In this document: positions 8,398-16,535 of the stretch, piece by piece | Layout of the letters: every line of letters starts with the position of its first letter | How positions within the stretch are numbered: the stretch's first letter is position 1 | NCBI GenBank assembly: GCA_036273515.1 | Contig: DASUHM010000028.1 | Span: 1 to 47,439, forward strand | Source of the DNA: Gaiellales bacterium | GTDB taxonomy: Bacteria > Actinomycetota > Thermoleophilia > Gaiellales > JAICJC01 | Direction: 5' to 3' | DNA: 47,439 nt | Position numbers and translations under genes: made by a program | Notes under the pieces: model-generated | What the model was told of the DNA's origin: nothing | Database searches by the model: none | What the model saw: the letters and a program-made list of their open reading frames with translations, nothing else

Positions 8398-10710
8398 TCA
8401 GCTTCCGAGCGTAGCCTGCGAGAGCACCGCTCGCAGCCGCAGAGCGCCGCCGAAGCGCTCGCGCGGCGTCAGCCGCTCGCGCACGTCGTGCTTGATGCTG
8501 CGCAGCTGCCTTCGCAGCTGGCGAGCCTCGTCCTCGGCCACCGGGAGCGGCGCGTAGCGGGCGCGCGTGGCGCTCGAGGCGAACGCCTTCGCGTCGACGC
8601 CGAACGTGCTGTCGACGCGCTCGGCCAGCTCCTCGAACGTGTCCTCGGGCCGCACCTCCATGCCCTGGTCGCCGACGAACGTGGCCAGGTCGTGGTAGGC
8701 CGCGGCGGCCTTCGCTCGCGGGCCGCGGCGCAGGTAGCGCCAGCGCACCGCGATCGCCTTCAGCGCCAGGATGGCGACGAGCACGACCGCCGTGATGGTT
8801 ATGAGCCACGTGAAGAACCGGCCGTGGCCGCTGCCGCTGCCCGCGGTGCGGATGGCGATCTGCGAGCTCGGGGTGCGACCGCCGCCGACGGCCTCGGCCT
8901 CGGCGTGGTGCTTCGCGTTCAGCGCGTTGATGTTGCCCTTGCCGCCGAAGATCGCACCCAGGTAGGTGGTCAGACCCGGCGGCGTGCCGCCGCCACCGGT
9001 GCGGATGGACGCGAACGCCGGGCTCGACGTGGAGCTATTGCTCGGCAGGTGGCTGCCCGGCGTGGGCTCGAACGGGATCCACCCGTAGCCGGGAAAGTAG
9101 ACCTCGACCCAGGCGTGGGCATCGCGGTCGTTCACGAGGTAGGTGTCCGACCCCTGCAGCTTCCCGGGCATGAAGCCCACCGCGACCCGGGCGGGGATGC
9201 CGTGCAGCCGCAGGACGAGCGCCATCGCGCCGGAGAACATCTGGCAGTAGCCGTGGTGGGTGAAGAGCATGAAATCGGCCAGCGCGGGCACCTTCCCCGT
9301 CAGATGCGGCGTGAGGGTGTAGTGGAACGGCTTGCTGCGGAAGTAGTGCTCCAGCGCGATCGTCGCCTCGTACTCGGTGTCCGCCTTGTCGGCCTGCGAA
9401 TTGATCCACGCCTGGTCCGAGGCGGCCATGAATGCCGCGCTGAGCGGATGCATCCCCTTGGGGAGCTTCTTCGGGTACGTCGGGATCGTCATGTTGCCGA
9501 CGACGATGCCGTCCCTGATCGCCCGGGGGAAGCCGTTCGGGTCGTTCGTGAGCTGGCCGGCGGTCGGGCTGGGGTCGTACACCGAGACCGAGTACTCCGT
9601 CTTCCGGGCGACGTCGCTGAGCGTCGTCACCGTGCCGTCCGCGTCCAGCAGCGACTGGACGCCGTCGGGGATCGACCACTTGACCGGCTGGCCGGCGCCG
9701 ACCAGATGGTCGTCGGCCAGGCCGAGCACCTTCACGTTGACGGTGTCGAGCTTCGGGGCGAACCGGGCCCGCAGCGGCAGCTGGTTGAGGGGCTCGGACA
9801 GCGAACCGCCGTTCGACGTCCCCACCACCTGGCCCTGCGACGAGAACTGCCAGTGGTCGATGAGGAAGGTGTCGAGGGTCGCCGCCTTCCAGTACATCTT
9901 CTTCTTCGAGCTGACCTCGAGCACCTGGGTGCGCTTCTTGGGCCAGTGCAGCGGCGCGTAGTTCTGGTTCCACATGTAGTCGACGCTCACCTGGGGGCCG
10001 TCGTGCGCGAGCGGGTTCCACGACTGCCAGGAGAGGAACGCGCTCTTGGTCACGCCCGGTGCGGTGCCGACGATCAGCCCGGCCAGGACGACGGCGACGC
10101 TCAGGCCGACCACCTGGGAGTCGCCGGCGAGCGGCCGGCCGCTGCGCTCGGACGTCGCGACCAGCGTGAGCAGCGCGAGCATCAGGAAGACGCCGGCCCG
10201 GAACGCGTCCGCGTGCAGCGGGAGCACCGTGCTCGGCATCGCGAAGAGCGCGAAGGCGACGCCGATCGCCGGGAGGGCGGCGCCGCGGCGCACGATCAGC
10301 CAGATGATCGCGCAGGCGGCGGCGAAGAACGCCAGCCGCAGGTCGTGGTTCGCGCCCGGGAAGCGCCCGGCGTCGATCGGCGTGTGCGTCCCGAACCAGT
10401 CGCGCAGGCCGTTCACGATCAGCTGCGAGACGCGCACGGGGTAGACCCCGTGCTGGGTCTGCCACGGCCAGGTGTGGGCGATCGCCCCGATGGCGGCGAT
10501 CGTCGCGGCGAGGAACGTCAGCAGGACGGTGCCGCGGCCGCGGCCGAGCAGCGCGGCGAGCGTGGGCAGGGCCGCCAGGAGCGCGAGGACGAGCAGCCCG
10601 CCGCCGGCCATGTGCGGCTGCTCGAGCCGGGCCCAGTGCCAGCCGCCGAAGAGGAGCAGCGCGCCGGCGAGGACGGCGGGCGCGATCCGCGGGCGCGGGA
10701 CCCTATCCAC
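8398..10710 (-). CDS. TgpA-type membrane transglutaminase-like protein
   Basis: 770 residues. Seven hydrophobic segments fill the first 220 residues, then a large extracytoplasmic region with a transglutaminase-like core, one more membrane segment (FFTWLITITAVVLVAILALK) and a cytoplasmic DUF4129-like tail. Catalytic Cys489 (HHGYCQMFSGAMAL) and His532 (AHAWVEVYF) are present; the third position is Glu548 (FEPTPG) rather than the usual Asp. Families of this build act on proteins or peptides outside the membrane; the substrate is unknown. Start GTG 10710 overlaps the DUF58 gene by 8 nt. The trio MoxR-DUF58-transglutaminase is a recurrent gene set. Confidence 0.9.
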   Translation of the reverse strand: MDRVPRPRIAPAVLAGALLLFGGWHWARLEQPHMAGGGLLVLALLAALPTLAALLGRGRGTVLLTFLAATIAAIGAIAHTWPWQTQHGVYPVRVSQLIVNGLRDWFGTHTPIDAGRFPGANHDLRLAFFAAACAIIWLIVRRGAALPAIGVAFALFAMPSTVLPLHADAFRAGVFLMLALLTLVATSERSGRPLAGDSQVVGLSVAVVLAGLIVGTAPGVTKSAFLSWQSWNPLAHDGPQVSVDYMWNQNYAPLHWPKKRTQVLEVSSKKKMYWKAATLDTFLIDHWQFSSQGQVVGTSNGGSLSEPLNQLPLRARFAPKLDTVNVKVLGLADDHLVGAGQPVKWSIPDGVQSLLDADGTVTTLSDVARKTEYSVSVYDPSPTAGQLTNDPNGFPRAIRDGIVVGNMTIPTYPKKLPKGMHPLSAAFMAASDQAWINSQADKADTEYEATIALEHYFRSKPFHYTLTPHLTGKVPALADFMLFTHHGYCQMFSGAMALVLRLHGIPARVAVGFMPGKLQGSDTYLVNDRDAHAWVEVYFPGYGWIPFEPTPGSHLPSNSSTSSPAFASIRTGGGGTPPGLTTYLGAIFGGKGNINALNAKHHAEAEAVGGGRTPSSQIAIRTAGSGSGHGRFFTWLITITAVVLVAILALKAIAVRWRYLRRGPRAKAAAAYHDLATFVGDQGMEVRPEDTFEELAERVDSTFGVDAKAFASSATRARYAPLPVAEDEARQLRRQLRSIKHDVRERLTPRERFGGALRLRAVLSQATLGS

Positions 10711-11935
10711 GCGCCACCACCAAGCGCAGCACCGGCGCCGAGAGCGCCTGGCCGACGTGGTCGCCGGCGCGGATCCGGGCGACGGCGACGCCGGAGCGGG
10801 TCAGCCGCAGCGCCGCCGCCTCGGGGGCGGTGTCCCTCTTGCGCTTCGCCGCCGCGAAGCTGGCGGCGTCGATCCAGACGACCGCCGGCTCGCACTGCGA
10901 CGAGGCCATCCCGAGGATGCGCTCGGCCAGGATCGCCGACATCCCCGCCGTGATGACGAAGACGCGGGCGGCGTCGACGGGGTCGGGCCCGCGGCTGCTC
11001 TCGCCGAGGAGCTCCGCCAGCGGCCGGGGCGCCGTCGCCTCGACCGCCGCCAGCTCGCCGAGCACCGCGGCCCAGTCGCCGCTCCCGAACCCGAGCCGGT
11101 ACCGGCTGCGCTGGGCGGCGTGGATCACGAGCGAGCTGCGCTGGCCCGCGTCGGACATGCGCCGCAGGAGCGACGCGGCCGCGCGCACCTGCATGTCGAA
11201 GCTCGAGTCGGGCGCGGCCCCGGTGACCGCGGCGGCCTCGCCGTCGAGGAGCACGCACGCCTCGTCGCGGGGCGTGTCCTGGAGCTCCTTCACCATCAGC
11301 TGGCGGCGGCGCGCGGTCGAGCGCCAGTGCACGCGCCGCAGGCTCTCCCCCACCTGGTGCTCGCGAATGCTGTGCAGGTCGTAGCCGGCGGTGCGGTGCA
11401 GCATCGAGCGGCCGCGGTCGCCGCCGGGGGTGCCGCCGTCGGTGAAGAGCCCCTCGAGCTCGTAGACGCGCGGGTAGACGAGCATCTGGTCGGCCCGGTC
11501 GAGCGGGATGCGGGCCTCGGCGAGCCCGAACGGGTCGGCGATCAGAAGCTCGGCGCCGTCCATCCGGTAGCGCCCGCGGGGGGCGTTGGCGATCTCGTAG
11601 CGGCCGCGCAGAACGCGGCCGCGGCGGCCGAGCTCGGCCTCGATCACGCGGCTGCCGAGCCGGTCGCGCATGACCGCCCGGCCCGGGATCGGGCCGCCCG
11701 TGTCCGGGCGCACCTCGAGCCCGACGTCGACGCTCTGGCCCTCGGTCAGCTCGAGGTGGCCGGTGCGGCGGCGAAGCAGCATCGGCCGGTCGACCGCCTT
11801 CACCCAGATCAGGGCGACCAGCGGCGCGATCGAGAGCCCGATCGCGACCGGGAACATGACCGCGGTCCCGAACCCCCACGACACCAGGTAGAGCCCGGCG
11901 GCGAGGAGGAGGAGACGACGGCCGCGGGTCGTCAT
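10703..11935 (-). CDS. DUF58 domain protein (MoxR partner)
   Basis: 410 residues. Two membrane segments near the N-terminus (LLLLAAGLYLVSWGFGTAVMFPVAIGL region) precede a beta-rich domain and the DUF58 core with GGDRGRSMLHRTAGYDLHSI ... VHWRSTARRRQLMVKE. The C-terminal half has a von Willebrand A-like fold in related proteins, but the DxSxS metal motif appears changed to LLDGEAAA here. ATG 11935 overlaps the MoxR stop as ATGA. Thought to act with the MoxR ATPase in assembling or activating an envelope complex; here the transglutaminase is the likely client (inference from operon). Confidence 0.88.
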   Translation of the reverse strand: MTTRGRRLLLLAAGLYLVSWGFGTAVMFPVAIGLSIAPLVALIWVKAVDRPMLLRRRTGHLELTEGQSVDVGLEVRPDTGGPIPGRAVMRDRLGSRVIEAELGRRGRVLRGRYEIANAPRGRYRMDGAELLIADPFGLAEARIPLDRADQMLVYPRVYELEGLFTDGGTPGGDRGRSMLHRTAGYDLHSIREHQVGESLRRVHWRSTARRRQLMVKELQDTPRDEACVLLDGEAAAVTGAAPDSSFDMQVRAAASLLRRMSDAGQRSSLVIHAAQRSRYRLGFGSGDWAAVLGELAAVEATAPRPLAELLGESSRGPDPVDAARVFVITAGMSAILAERILGMASSQCEPAVVWIDAASFAAAKRKRDTAPEAAALRLTRSGVAVARIRAGDHVGQALSAPVLRLVVARG

Positions 11936-12909
11936 ACGGGGATGGCCGTACGCTCGATCGCTTCGCGGATGGAGTCGCCGGCGTCGATCCCGGCCGTCCG
12001 CGCCTCGGGGGCGAGGATGACGCGGTGCGACAGCACGTCCTCGGCCACCGCCTTCACGTCGCCGGGCGTCACGTAGTCGCGTCCCTCGATGACCGCGTGC
12101 GACTTCGCCACGCGCAGCAGCGAGATCCCCGACCGCGGGCTGGCGCCCAGCGAGAGCCGGGTATCGCTGCGGGTGTGGGTGAGGATCGCGACGACGTAGC
12201 GGTGCAGGGACTCCTCGACGAAGACGCCCTTCACCGCCGCGATCGCCGCCTCGATCTCCGCGGCCGTGCTGACGGGCCGCAGCGTGTCGATCGGCTCGCT
12301 CGCGGCGTGCTCGGACAGCATCGCCGCCTCCTGGCGGGCGTCCGGATAGCCGAGCGTGAGCCGCATCGTGAACCGGTCGAGCTGGGCCTCGGGCAGCGGG
12401 AACGTGCCCTCGTACTCGATCGGGTTCTGGGTGGCGATGACCATGAACGGCCGCGCCAGCGGGTGGGTCACGCCGTCGACCGTGACCTGCACCTCCTGCA
12501 TGCACTCGAGCAGCGCGGACTGCGTCTTCGGCGAGGCGCGGTTGATCTCGTCGACGAGGACGAGGTTCGCGAACACCGGCCCCGGCTTGAACTCGAACTC
12601 GTTGCCCTGCAGGTTGAAGACGCTGACGCCGGTGACGTCGGAGGGCAGCAGGTCGGGCGTGGCCTGGACGCGGGCGAACTCGCAGTCGAGCGAGCGGGCC
12701 AGGGACTTCGCGAGCATCGTCTTGCCCACGCCGGGAAAGTCCTCGAGGATGACGTGTCCCTCGCACAGGACGCCCATGACGCAGCGGGCGATGAGCGACC
12801 GCGGGGCGTGGATGACCCGGGCGACGTTCTCGATCACCCTCTGGGCGGTTTCGGAGGCGGCGGCGACATCAGCGGTCGGAGCCTGCCCTCCGAGTTTGTG
12901 TGCTTCCAC
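11932..12909 (-). CDS. MoxR-family AAA+ ATPase
   Basis: 325 residues. Walker A GVGKTML, Walker B VLVDEINRASPKTQSALLE, sensor ATQNPIEYEGTFPLPEAQLDRF and the C-terminal lid (SPRSGISLLRVAKSHA ... YVTPGDV) identify a MoxR ATPase, a chaperone-like class that works with vWA or DUF58 proteins. GTG 12909 is chosen because AGGAAAGG lies 9 nt upstream. First of the MoxR-DUF58-transglutaminase-TPR set, 36 nt after coaBC, with a small hairpin in the gap. Confidence 0.95.
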   Translation of the reverse strand: MEAHKLGGQAPTADVAAASETAQRVIENVARVIHAPRSLIARCVMGVLCEGHVILEDFPGVGKTMLAKSLARSLDCEFARVQATPDLLPSDVTGVSVFNLQGNEFEFKPGPVFANLVLVDEINRASPKTQSALLECMQEVQVTVDGVTHPLARPFMVIATQNPIEYEGTFPLPEAQLDRFTMRLTLGYPDARQEAAMLSEHAASEPIDTLRPVSTAAEIEAAIAAVKGVFVEESLHRYVVAILTHTRSDTRLSLGASPRSGISLLRVAKSHAVIEGRDYVTPGDVKAVAEDVLSHRVILAPEARTAGIDAGDSIREAIERTAIPV

Positions 12910-12926
12910 CAGTCGTGTCCTTTCCT

Positions 12927-12941
12927 GAGCCCGGCGGGCTC
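12927..12941 (-). other. Intercistronic hairpin before the MoxR ribosome binding site
   Basis: GAGCCC-gcc-GGGCTC, six perfect pairs, between the coaBC stop and the AGGAAAGG of the MoxR gene, with no T-run. It may mark an mRNA processing or partial termination point; function is inferred. Confidence 0.4.
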
Positions 12942-12945
12942 TCGG

Positions 12946-14139
12946 TCATTCCCCTGCCGGAGCGGGCGATGCCGTCGCCGCCGCCGGCACGGCATCCCAG
13001 AGGGCGGCCGCGCAGGCGCGCTTCGGACGTCTGGAGACCGTGTGCTCCTCGTGCGCGGTCACCAGCACCAGCTCGTTTTCCGTGGAGTCGAACCCGATAT
13101 CCGTTCGGCTGACGTCGTTCATCACGATCATGTCCAGACTCTTTCGCTCGAGCTTCGCTCGGGCGCGCTCCACTCCCCCGGGGCCGTGTTCGGCGGCGAA
13201 ACCGACCAGCACCTGGCCGGGCGTGCGCCTGGACCCCAACTCCTTGAGGATATCCGTGGTCGGCTCCAGTGTCACGTGCCACGGCTCACCGCTCTTCGGG
13301 CGCTTGCCCGTGTGGGTCTCGGCCGGCCGGTAGTCGGAGACGGCCGCCGCCATCACGATCACGTCGGCCGCCGCCGCCGCCTCGAGCGTGGCCCGCTCGA
13401 GCTCGGCCGCCGACCCGGCGTGCAGGATCCGCATCGGCGCCGACGGTGTGGCGGAGGCCGCCGCGACGATCAGCGTGACGTCGGCGCCGCGGCGGCTGGC
13501 CTCGTCGGCGACGGCCACGCCCATGCGCCCGCTCGAGCGGTTGCCGACGTAGCGGACGGCGTCGATCGGCTCGCGCGTTCCGCCCGCGGTCACGAGCACC
13601 CGCACGCCCGCGAGGCTGCGCGCGCTTGCGAGCCGGGCCTCGACCGCCTCGGCGATCTCGGCCGGCTCGGACATCCGCCCCACGCCGACCTCGCCCTCGG
13701 CGGTGTCGCCGTGGCCGGGGCCGACGAGCTCGACGCCGCGCGCCGCCAGCAGGCGCAGGTTCTCGGCGGTCGCCTCGGCCTCCCACATGCGCGGGTTCAT
13801 GGCCGGCGCGGCGACGATCGGGCCGGCGAAGGCGAGCGCGGTCGCGGTGAGCACGTTCGCCGCCTCGCCGTGGGCGATGCGCGAGAGCGTGGTCGCCGAG
13901 AGCGGCGCGATGCAGAAGAGGTCGGCGTGCGCGGACGCGTCGAGGTGCGGGAACACCTCGGGCCCGCCGTCGACCAGCACCGGCCGGCGCGAGAGCGCGG
14001 CGAAAGTGGTCGGCCCGACGAACCGCTGCGAGTCCGGCGTCTGGACGACCTGCACCTCATGCCCCGCCCGCACGAGCTGGCGGACCAGGTCGCACGTCTT
14101 GTACGCCGCGATCCCACCGCAGACGCCGACGAGGATCAT
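12946..14139 (-). CDS. coaBC: Bifunctional phosphopantothenoylcysteine decarboxylase / phosphopantothenate-cysteine ligase
   Basis: 397 residues. Two successive steps of coenzyme A synthesis. N-terminal CoaC flavodoxin-like half: VGVCGGIAAYK at the start, PHLDAS carrying the expected catalytic His, and APAMNPRMW, the substrate-clamp motif. C-terminal CoaB half: VLVTAGGTREPIDAVRYVGNRSSGRMG, then AAVSDYRP and KxK-like HTGKRPKSGEP. The ATG at 14139 is chosen because the family N-terminus begins there; the reading frame continues upstream but without family sequence. In actinomycetes coaBC usually follows rpoZ directly; here three genes and a spacer intervene. Confidence 0.96.
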   Translation of the reverse strand: MILVGVCGGIAAYKTCDLVRQLVRAGHEVQVVQTPDSQRFVGPTTFAALSRRPVLVDGGPEVFPHLDASAHADLFCIAPLSATTLSRIAHGEAANVLTATALAFAGPIVAAPAMNPRMWEAEATAENLRLLAARGVELVGPGHGDTAEGEVGVGRMSEPAEIAEAVEARLASARSLAGVRVLVTAGGTREPIDAVRYVGNRSSGRMGVAVADEASRRGADVTLIVAAASATPSAPMRILHAGSAAELERATLEAAAAADVIVMAAAVSDYRPAETHTGKRPKSGEPWHVTLEPTTDILKELGSRRTPGQVLVGFAAEHGPGGVERARAKLERKSLDMIVMNDVSRTDIGFDSTENELVLVTAHEEHTVSRRPKRACAAALWDAVPAAATASPAPAGE

Positions 14140-14441
14140 GGCCGTAGTGTCGCCTCCCCGCGGGGCGTGCCGCAACCGGGGTGTGGGTGGCGGGCGGGTG
14201 GGCGGTGGGGTGTCGTTGGCATCGGGGTCGGGTGGCTTCTCGGGCAATTGACATCCGCGGTGTGCGCCAATTGGTACGTACCCACCGGGCCGGCCCGCGT
14301 CGCAATTGGCGCGGGCCGATTGCCAATGAGACGTGTACGGCCGCCGACGGTTGGCGGTTCGCACTCGGACGCCCGAGATCCGGCACGAACTCGACACACC
14401 TCGTTCCAGACGCGTACGTCCTCGGCGGGCACACTCGTCCC
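14140..14441. other. Intergenic region between coaBC and the zinc-ribbon gene, rich in palindromes
   Basis: About 300 bases without a gene. The coaBC half is G-rich (GGGTGGGCGGTGGGG type). The middle (14243-14327) holds the nested palindromes listed separately. A perfect TTGACA lies at 14248-14253 on the plus strand but no convincing -10 at normal spacing. Towards the plus-strand gene, CACACT lies 6 nt before the ATG, a weak leaderless -10 candidate. Nothing else is evident. Confidence 0.6.
14243..14327. repeat. Cluster of CCAATTG palindromes and nested inverted repeats
   Basis: GCGCCAATTG (14264-14273) and CAATTGGCGC (14303-14312) are perfect inverted copies 29 nt apart. Between them are GGTACGTACC (14273-14282) and GGGCCGGCCC (14287-14296), both self-complementary. 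GGCAATTG (14243-14250) precedes and ATTGCCAAT (14319-14327) follows. This could be a regulator-binding array or a large cruciform; no regulator gene is adjacent. Confidence 0.65.
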
Positions 14442-15149
14442 ATGACATCTCCCACCAACTCCCTCTGCGCGATCTGCGCCGACCGCAGCCGCGGCGGCAC
14501 CGTCCCGCTCCCGCTCACGCACGGGGTCACCGTGCAGCTGTGTGAGCGCCATGCCTCGCCCGAGTATCAGATGCGCCGCGACGGGCGCGAGCTCACCGAG
14601 ACGCTCGAACGCCTCTGGCATGCCCACGGGTGCCTGACCGCGGCACGGCGCCGCGCCCTGGCCTCCCACGTCGCGCTCGTCACGCGCGCGCCGGCCGCCC
14701 GGGCTCGCCCCGGGTCCTACGCCTGGCCCGAGCTGCGGGAGCTGGCCGAGGCCGAGTTCGCCCACGGCGGCCCGGCAATGCCGACGATCCACCGCCTGCG
14801 CCGCGAGGTCGCGGGCGGACCGGTCACCCCGCCGAGCGTCCGCACCATGCAGCGCTGGCACCGCCAACGACGCTGGGCCTTACCCGCCGCTGATGGCCGA
14901 GATGACGTCGACCCGCGAGTCGGGCCGGAGCGCGGTCTCGAGCCCGGCCCGCTCGCGGTCGACGTAGACGTTCACGTGCCGGCGAAGGGCCGGCCCCGGC
15001 TCGCACAGGCGGTCGCGGATCCCCGGCCAGCGCTCGTTGAGGCGGTCGATCGCCTCGTTCACCGTCGTCGCCTCGACGTCCAGCCGTCTGGGCAGGTCGG
15101 CGAACACGGTCGGCAGGGTGACCGGCAGGTGGAGGTCGGCCACGGCTAG
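14442..15149 (+). CDS. Zinc-ribbon protein of unknown function; 3' part antisense to the MoaD-like gene
   Basis: The frame codes for 235 residues, but only the first 145-150 look like a real protein. They begin CAICADRSRGGTVPLPLTHG and VQLCERHASPEYQ, a C-x2-C ... C-x2-H zinc-ribbon pattern, followed by a basic helical stretch (LTAARRRALASHVALV; RPGSYAWPELRELAEAEF; SVRTMQRWHRQRRW) that could bind nucleic acid. From about 14883 to 15149 the frame is exactly opposite the MoaD-like gene and is proline/arginine rich like an antisense frame, so the ancestral stop near 14880 may have been lost, or the gene truly overlaps. Function is not recognised. Confidence 0.6.
   Translation: MTSPTNSLCAICADRSRGGTVPLPLTHGVTVQLCERHASPEYQMRRDGRELTETLERLWHAHGCLTAARRRALASHVALVTRAPAARARPGSYAWPELRELAEAEFAHGGPAMPTIHRLRREVAGGPVTPPSVRTMQRWHRQRRWALPAADGRDDVDPRVGPERGLEPGPLAVDVDVHVPAKGRPRLAQAVADPRPALVEAVDRLVHRRRLDVQPSGQVGEHGRQGDRQVEVGHG
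14880..15143 (-). CDS. MoaD/ThiS-like small sulfur-carrier family protein
   Basis: 87 residues, GTG start 2 nt before the end of the BNR gene stop zone. The fold signature is visible: VTLPTVFADLPRRLDVEATTVNEAIDRLNERWPGIRDRL, then HVNVYVDRERAG and a final VISAISGG. The terminal Gly-Gly is what such proteins need for adenylation and thiocarboxylate or isopeptide formation. No MoaE, ThiF or ThiG partner lies nearby, so molybdopterin or thiazole synthesis is not indicated. Its neighbour is a BNR propeller protein; from general recollection such pairs recur in soil bacteria, but the function is unknown. Confidence 0.85.
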   Translation of the reverse strand: MADLHLPVTLPTVFADLPRRLDVEATTVNEAIDRLNERWPGIRDRLCEPGPALRRHVNVYVDRERAGLETALRPDSRVDVISAISGG

Positions 15150-16228
15150 GAGATCACCGCCACCTCGACCGACGAGATGCCCGGCAGGTAGCTCGCGGCC
15201 GCCGACCAGGTCTCGCCCTCGTCGTTGCTCGCGAACACCTGGCCGGTGCTCGTGCCGAAGTAGAGGCCGGGCGAGTCGAGATCGTCGATCGCGAGCCCCT
15301 CCCGCAGAACGCCGATATAGGCGTCGCGCTCGGGCAGCCCGGCCGTGAGCATGCGCCACGACGAGCCTCCGTCCTGGGTGCGCCAGACCGCCGCCTGCCC
15401 GTCGGGCATACAGCGGCCATGGCCGGCGTCGAGCGGGATCACGTAGAAGCTCTCCCGATCGTGCGGGTGCGCGGCCGCCGCGAAGCCAAAGTCGCTCGGC
15501 AGGCCCTCGGTGATCTCGGTCCACGACTTGCCGGCGTCGTCGCTGCGGTGCATGCCGCAGTGGTTCTGCTGGTACATGCGGTCGTGGTCGACCGGCGACA
15601 TGACCAGCTTGTGGACGCAGTAGTTCACCCGGGGATCCTCGAGCGGCCACTCGGCGCGCAGCCCCTCGTTGCGCGGTGTCCACGACGTGCCCCCGTCGGT
15701 CGTCTCGAAGATGCCCCACCCCTGGACGACAGCCCAGAAGCGGTTGCGGTCGTCCGGGTCGGCGAGGAGGCCGGCGATGCCGAGATGGCCGGGCGGCTGG
15801 TTCTCGGGCATGTTCCACTTCGTCCGCCCCGGCTGGCCGTCGAGCGTCGTCAGCAGCGACCATGTCGCGCCCCCGTCGCGGCTCTCGAACAGGCCGGCCG
15901 CCTCGGCGCCCGCGACGATGCGGCCGTGCGCCGCCATCAGGCCGGCCACCTTGGAGAGCCGCAGCTCGCCGTTCTCGCCGTAGCCGAGGCCCTCGCTCGA
16001 GAGCTCCCACGTCTCCCCCAGGTCGGGGCTGCGCCAGACGCCGGCGCCGTGCCACTCGCTCGCGGCCGCGGCGTAGATCGCGCCCGACTCGGCGTCGTGG
16101 ATCGCGTTGTAGATCGGCCAGCCGTCGCAGAACGGCCCGCGCACGTCCCAGTCGCGGCGGGCCTCATCGCTCTCGAGGATGAAGCAGCCCTTCCGCGTCC
16201 CCACGAGCAGCACCACTCGCCTGGCCAT
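15146..16228 (-). CDS. BNR/sortilin-type beta-propeller protein
   Basis: 360 residues with repeated Asp-box/BNR motifs (SPDLGETW, SRDGGATW, TTDGGTSW, SDDAGKSW, TQDGGSSW, SNDEGETW), about six to seven blades, so a complete propeller. It lacks a signal peptide and the arginine triad of true sialidases cannot be seen, so the common label exo-alpha-sialidase would be unsafe. ATG 16228 is chosen because GGGAGG lies 7 nt upstream; the GTG at 16234 has no room for it. Directly upstream of and almost touching the MoaD-like gene, so probably co-expressed with it. Confidence 0.85.
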   Translation of the reverse strand: MARRVVLLVGTRKGCFILESDEARRDWDVRGPFCDGWPIYNAIHDAESGAIYAAAASEWHGAGVWRSPDLGETWELSSEGLGYGENGELRLSKVAGLMAAHGRIVAGAEAAGLFESRDGGATWSLLTTLDGQPGRTKWNMPENQPPGHLGIAGLLADPDDRNRFWAVVQGWGIFETTDGGTSWTPRNEGLRAEWPLEDPRVNYCVHKLVMSPVDHDRMYQQNHCGMHRSDDAGKSWTEITEGLPSDFGFAAAAHPHDRESFYVIPLDAGHGRCMPDGQAAVWRTQDGGSSWRMLTAGLPERDAYIGVLREGLAIDDLDSPGLYFGTSTGQVFASNDEGETWSAAASYLPGISSVEVAVIS

Positions 16229-16271
16229 CAGCACACCTCCCGGTCGGGGTTCTCGTACCTGAGACGCGCTC

Positions 16272-16298
16272 CGGCCCGGAAACTCATCGGTCGGGCCG
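16272..16298 (-). terminator. Hairpin just after the rpoZ stop codon
   Basis: CGGCCCG (16298-16292 on the minus strand) pairs with CGGGCCG (16278-16272), loop about 13 nt, starting right after the TAG. There is no T-run. It may end the mihF-gmk-rpoZ transcript. Confidence 0.45.
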
Positions 16299-16535
16299 CT
16301 ACTCCTTGGTGGTCGGCGAGACCTTGAGCTGCCCCTGGGAGATCTCCTCGAGGGCCATCGTCAGGAAGTTCTTCGAGCGCGACTCGACGAGCGGCGGCGC
16401 AAAGCTGTCAAAGCTGCCCTCGCCGAGCTGGTGGTGGTAGTCGTTGATCTGGCGCGTGCGCCGCGCGGCGGCGATCACGAGCGCGTACTTGCTGTCCACC
16501 TTTTCCAGCAGGTCGTCGATCTTGGGATGGATCAT
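16299..16535 (-). CDS. rpoZ: RNA polymerase omega subunit
   Basis: 78 residues. The omega subunit helps fold and assemble the beta' subunit. The signature is IDDLLEKVDSKYALVIAAARRTRQIND (14-residue family core SKYALVxxAARRxRQI). The ATG overlaps the gmk stop as ATGA, the usual actinobacterial and wider bacterial arrangement. Confidence 0.96.
   Translation of the reverse strand: MIHPKIDDLLEKVDSKYALVIAAARRTRQINDYHHQLGEGSFDSFAPPLVESRSKNFLTMALEEISQGQLKVSPTTKE

Noticed and set aside
8391-8405. GGGGTCAGC upstream of the TPR gene as a half copy of the repeat
   Set aside because: No second arm and no complementary flank.
14248-14280. TTGACA at 14248 as a promoter for the zinc-ribbon gene
   Set aside because: No acceptable -10 at 16-18 nt; TACGTA is 21 nt away and it would leave a 160-nt leader. 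Reported only as part of the spacer.
15146-16228. Calling the BNR protein a sialidase
   Set aside because: Asp boxes only define a propeller; the catalytic arginines and tyrosine could not be seen and there is no signal peptide.
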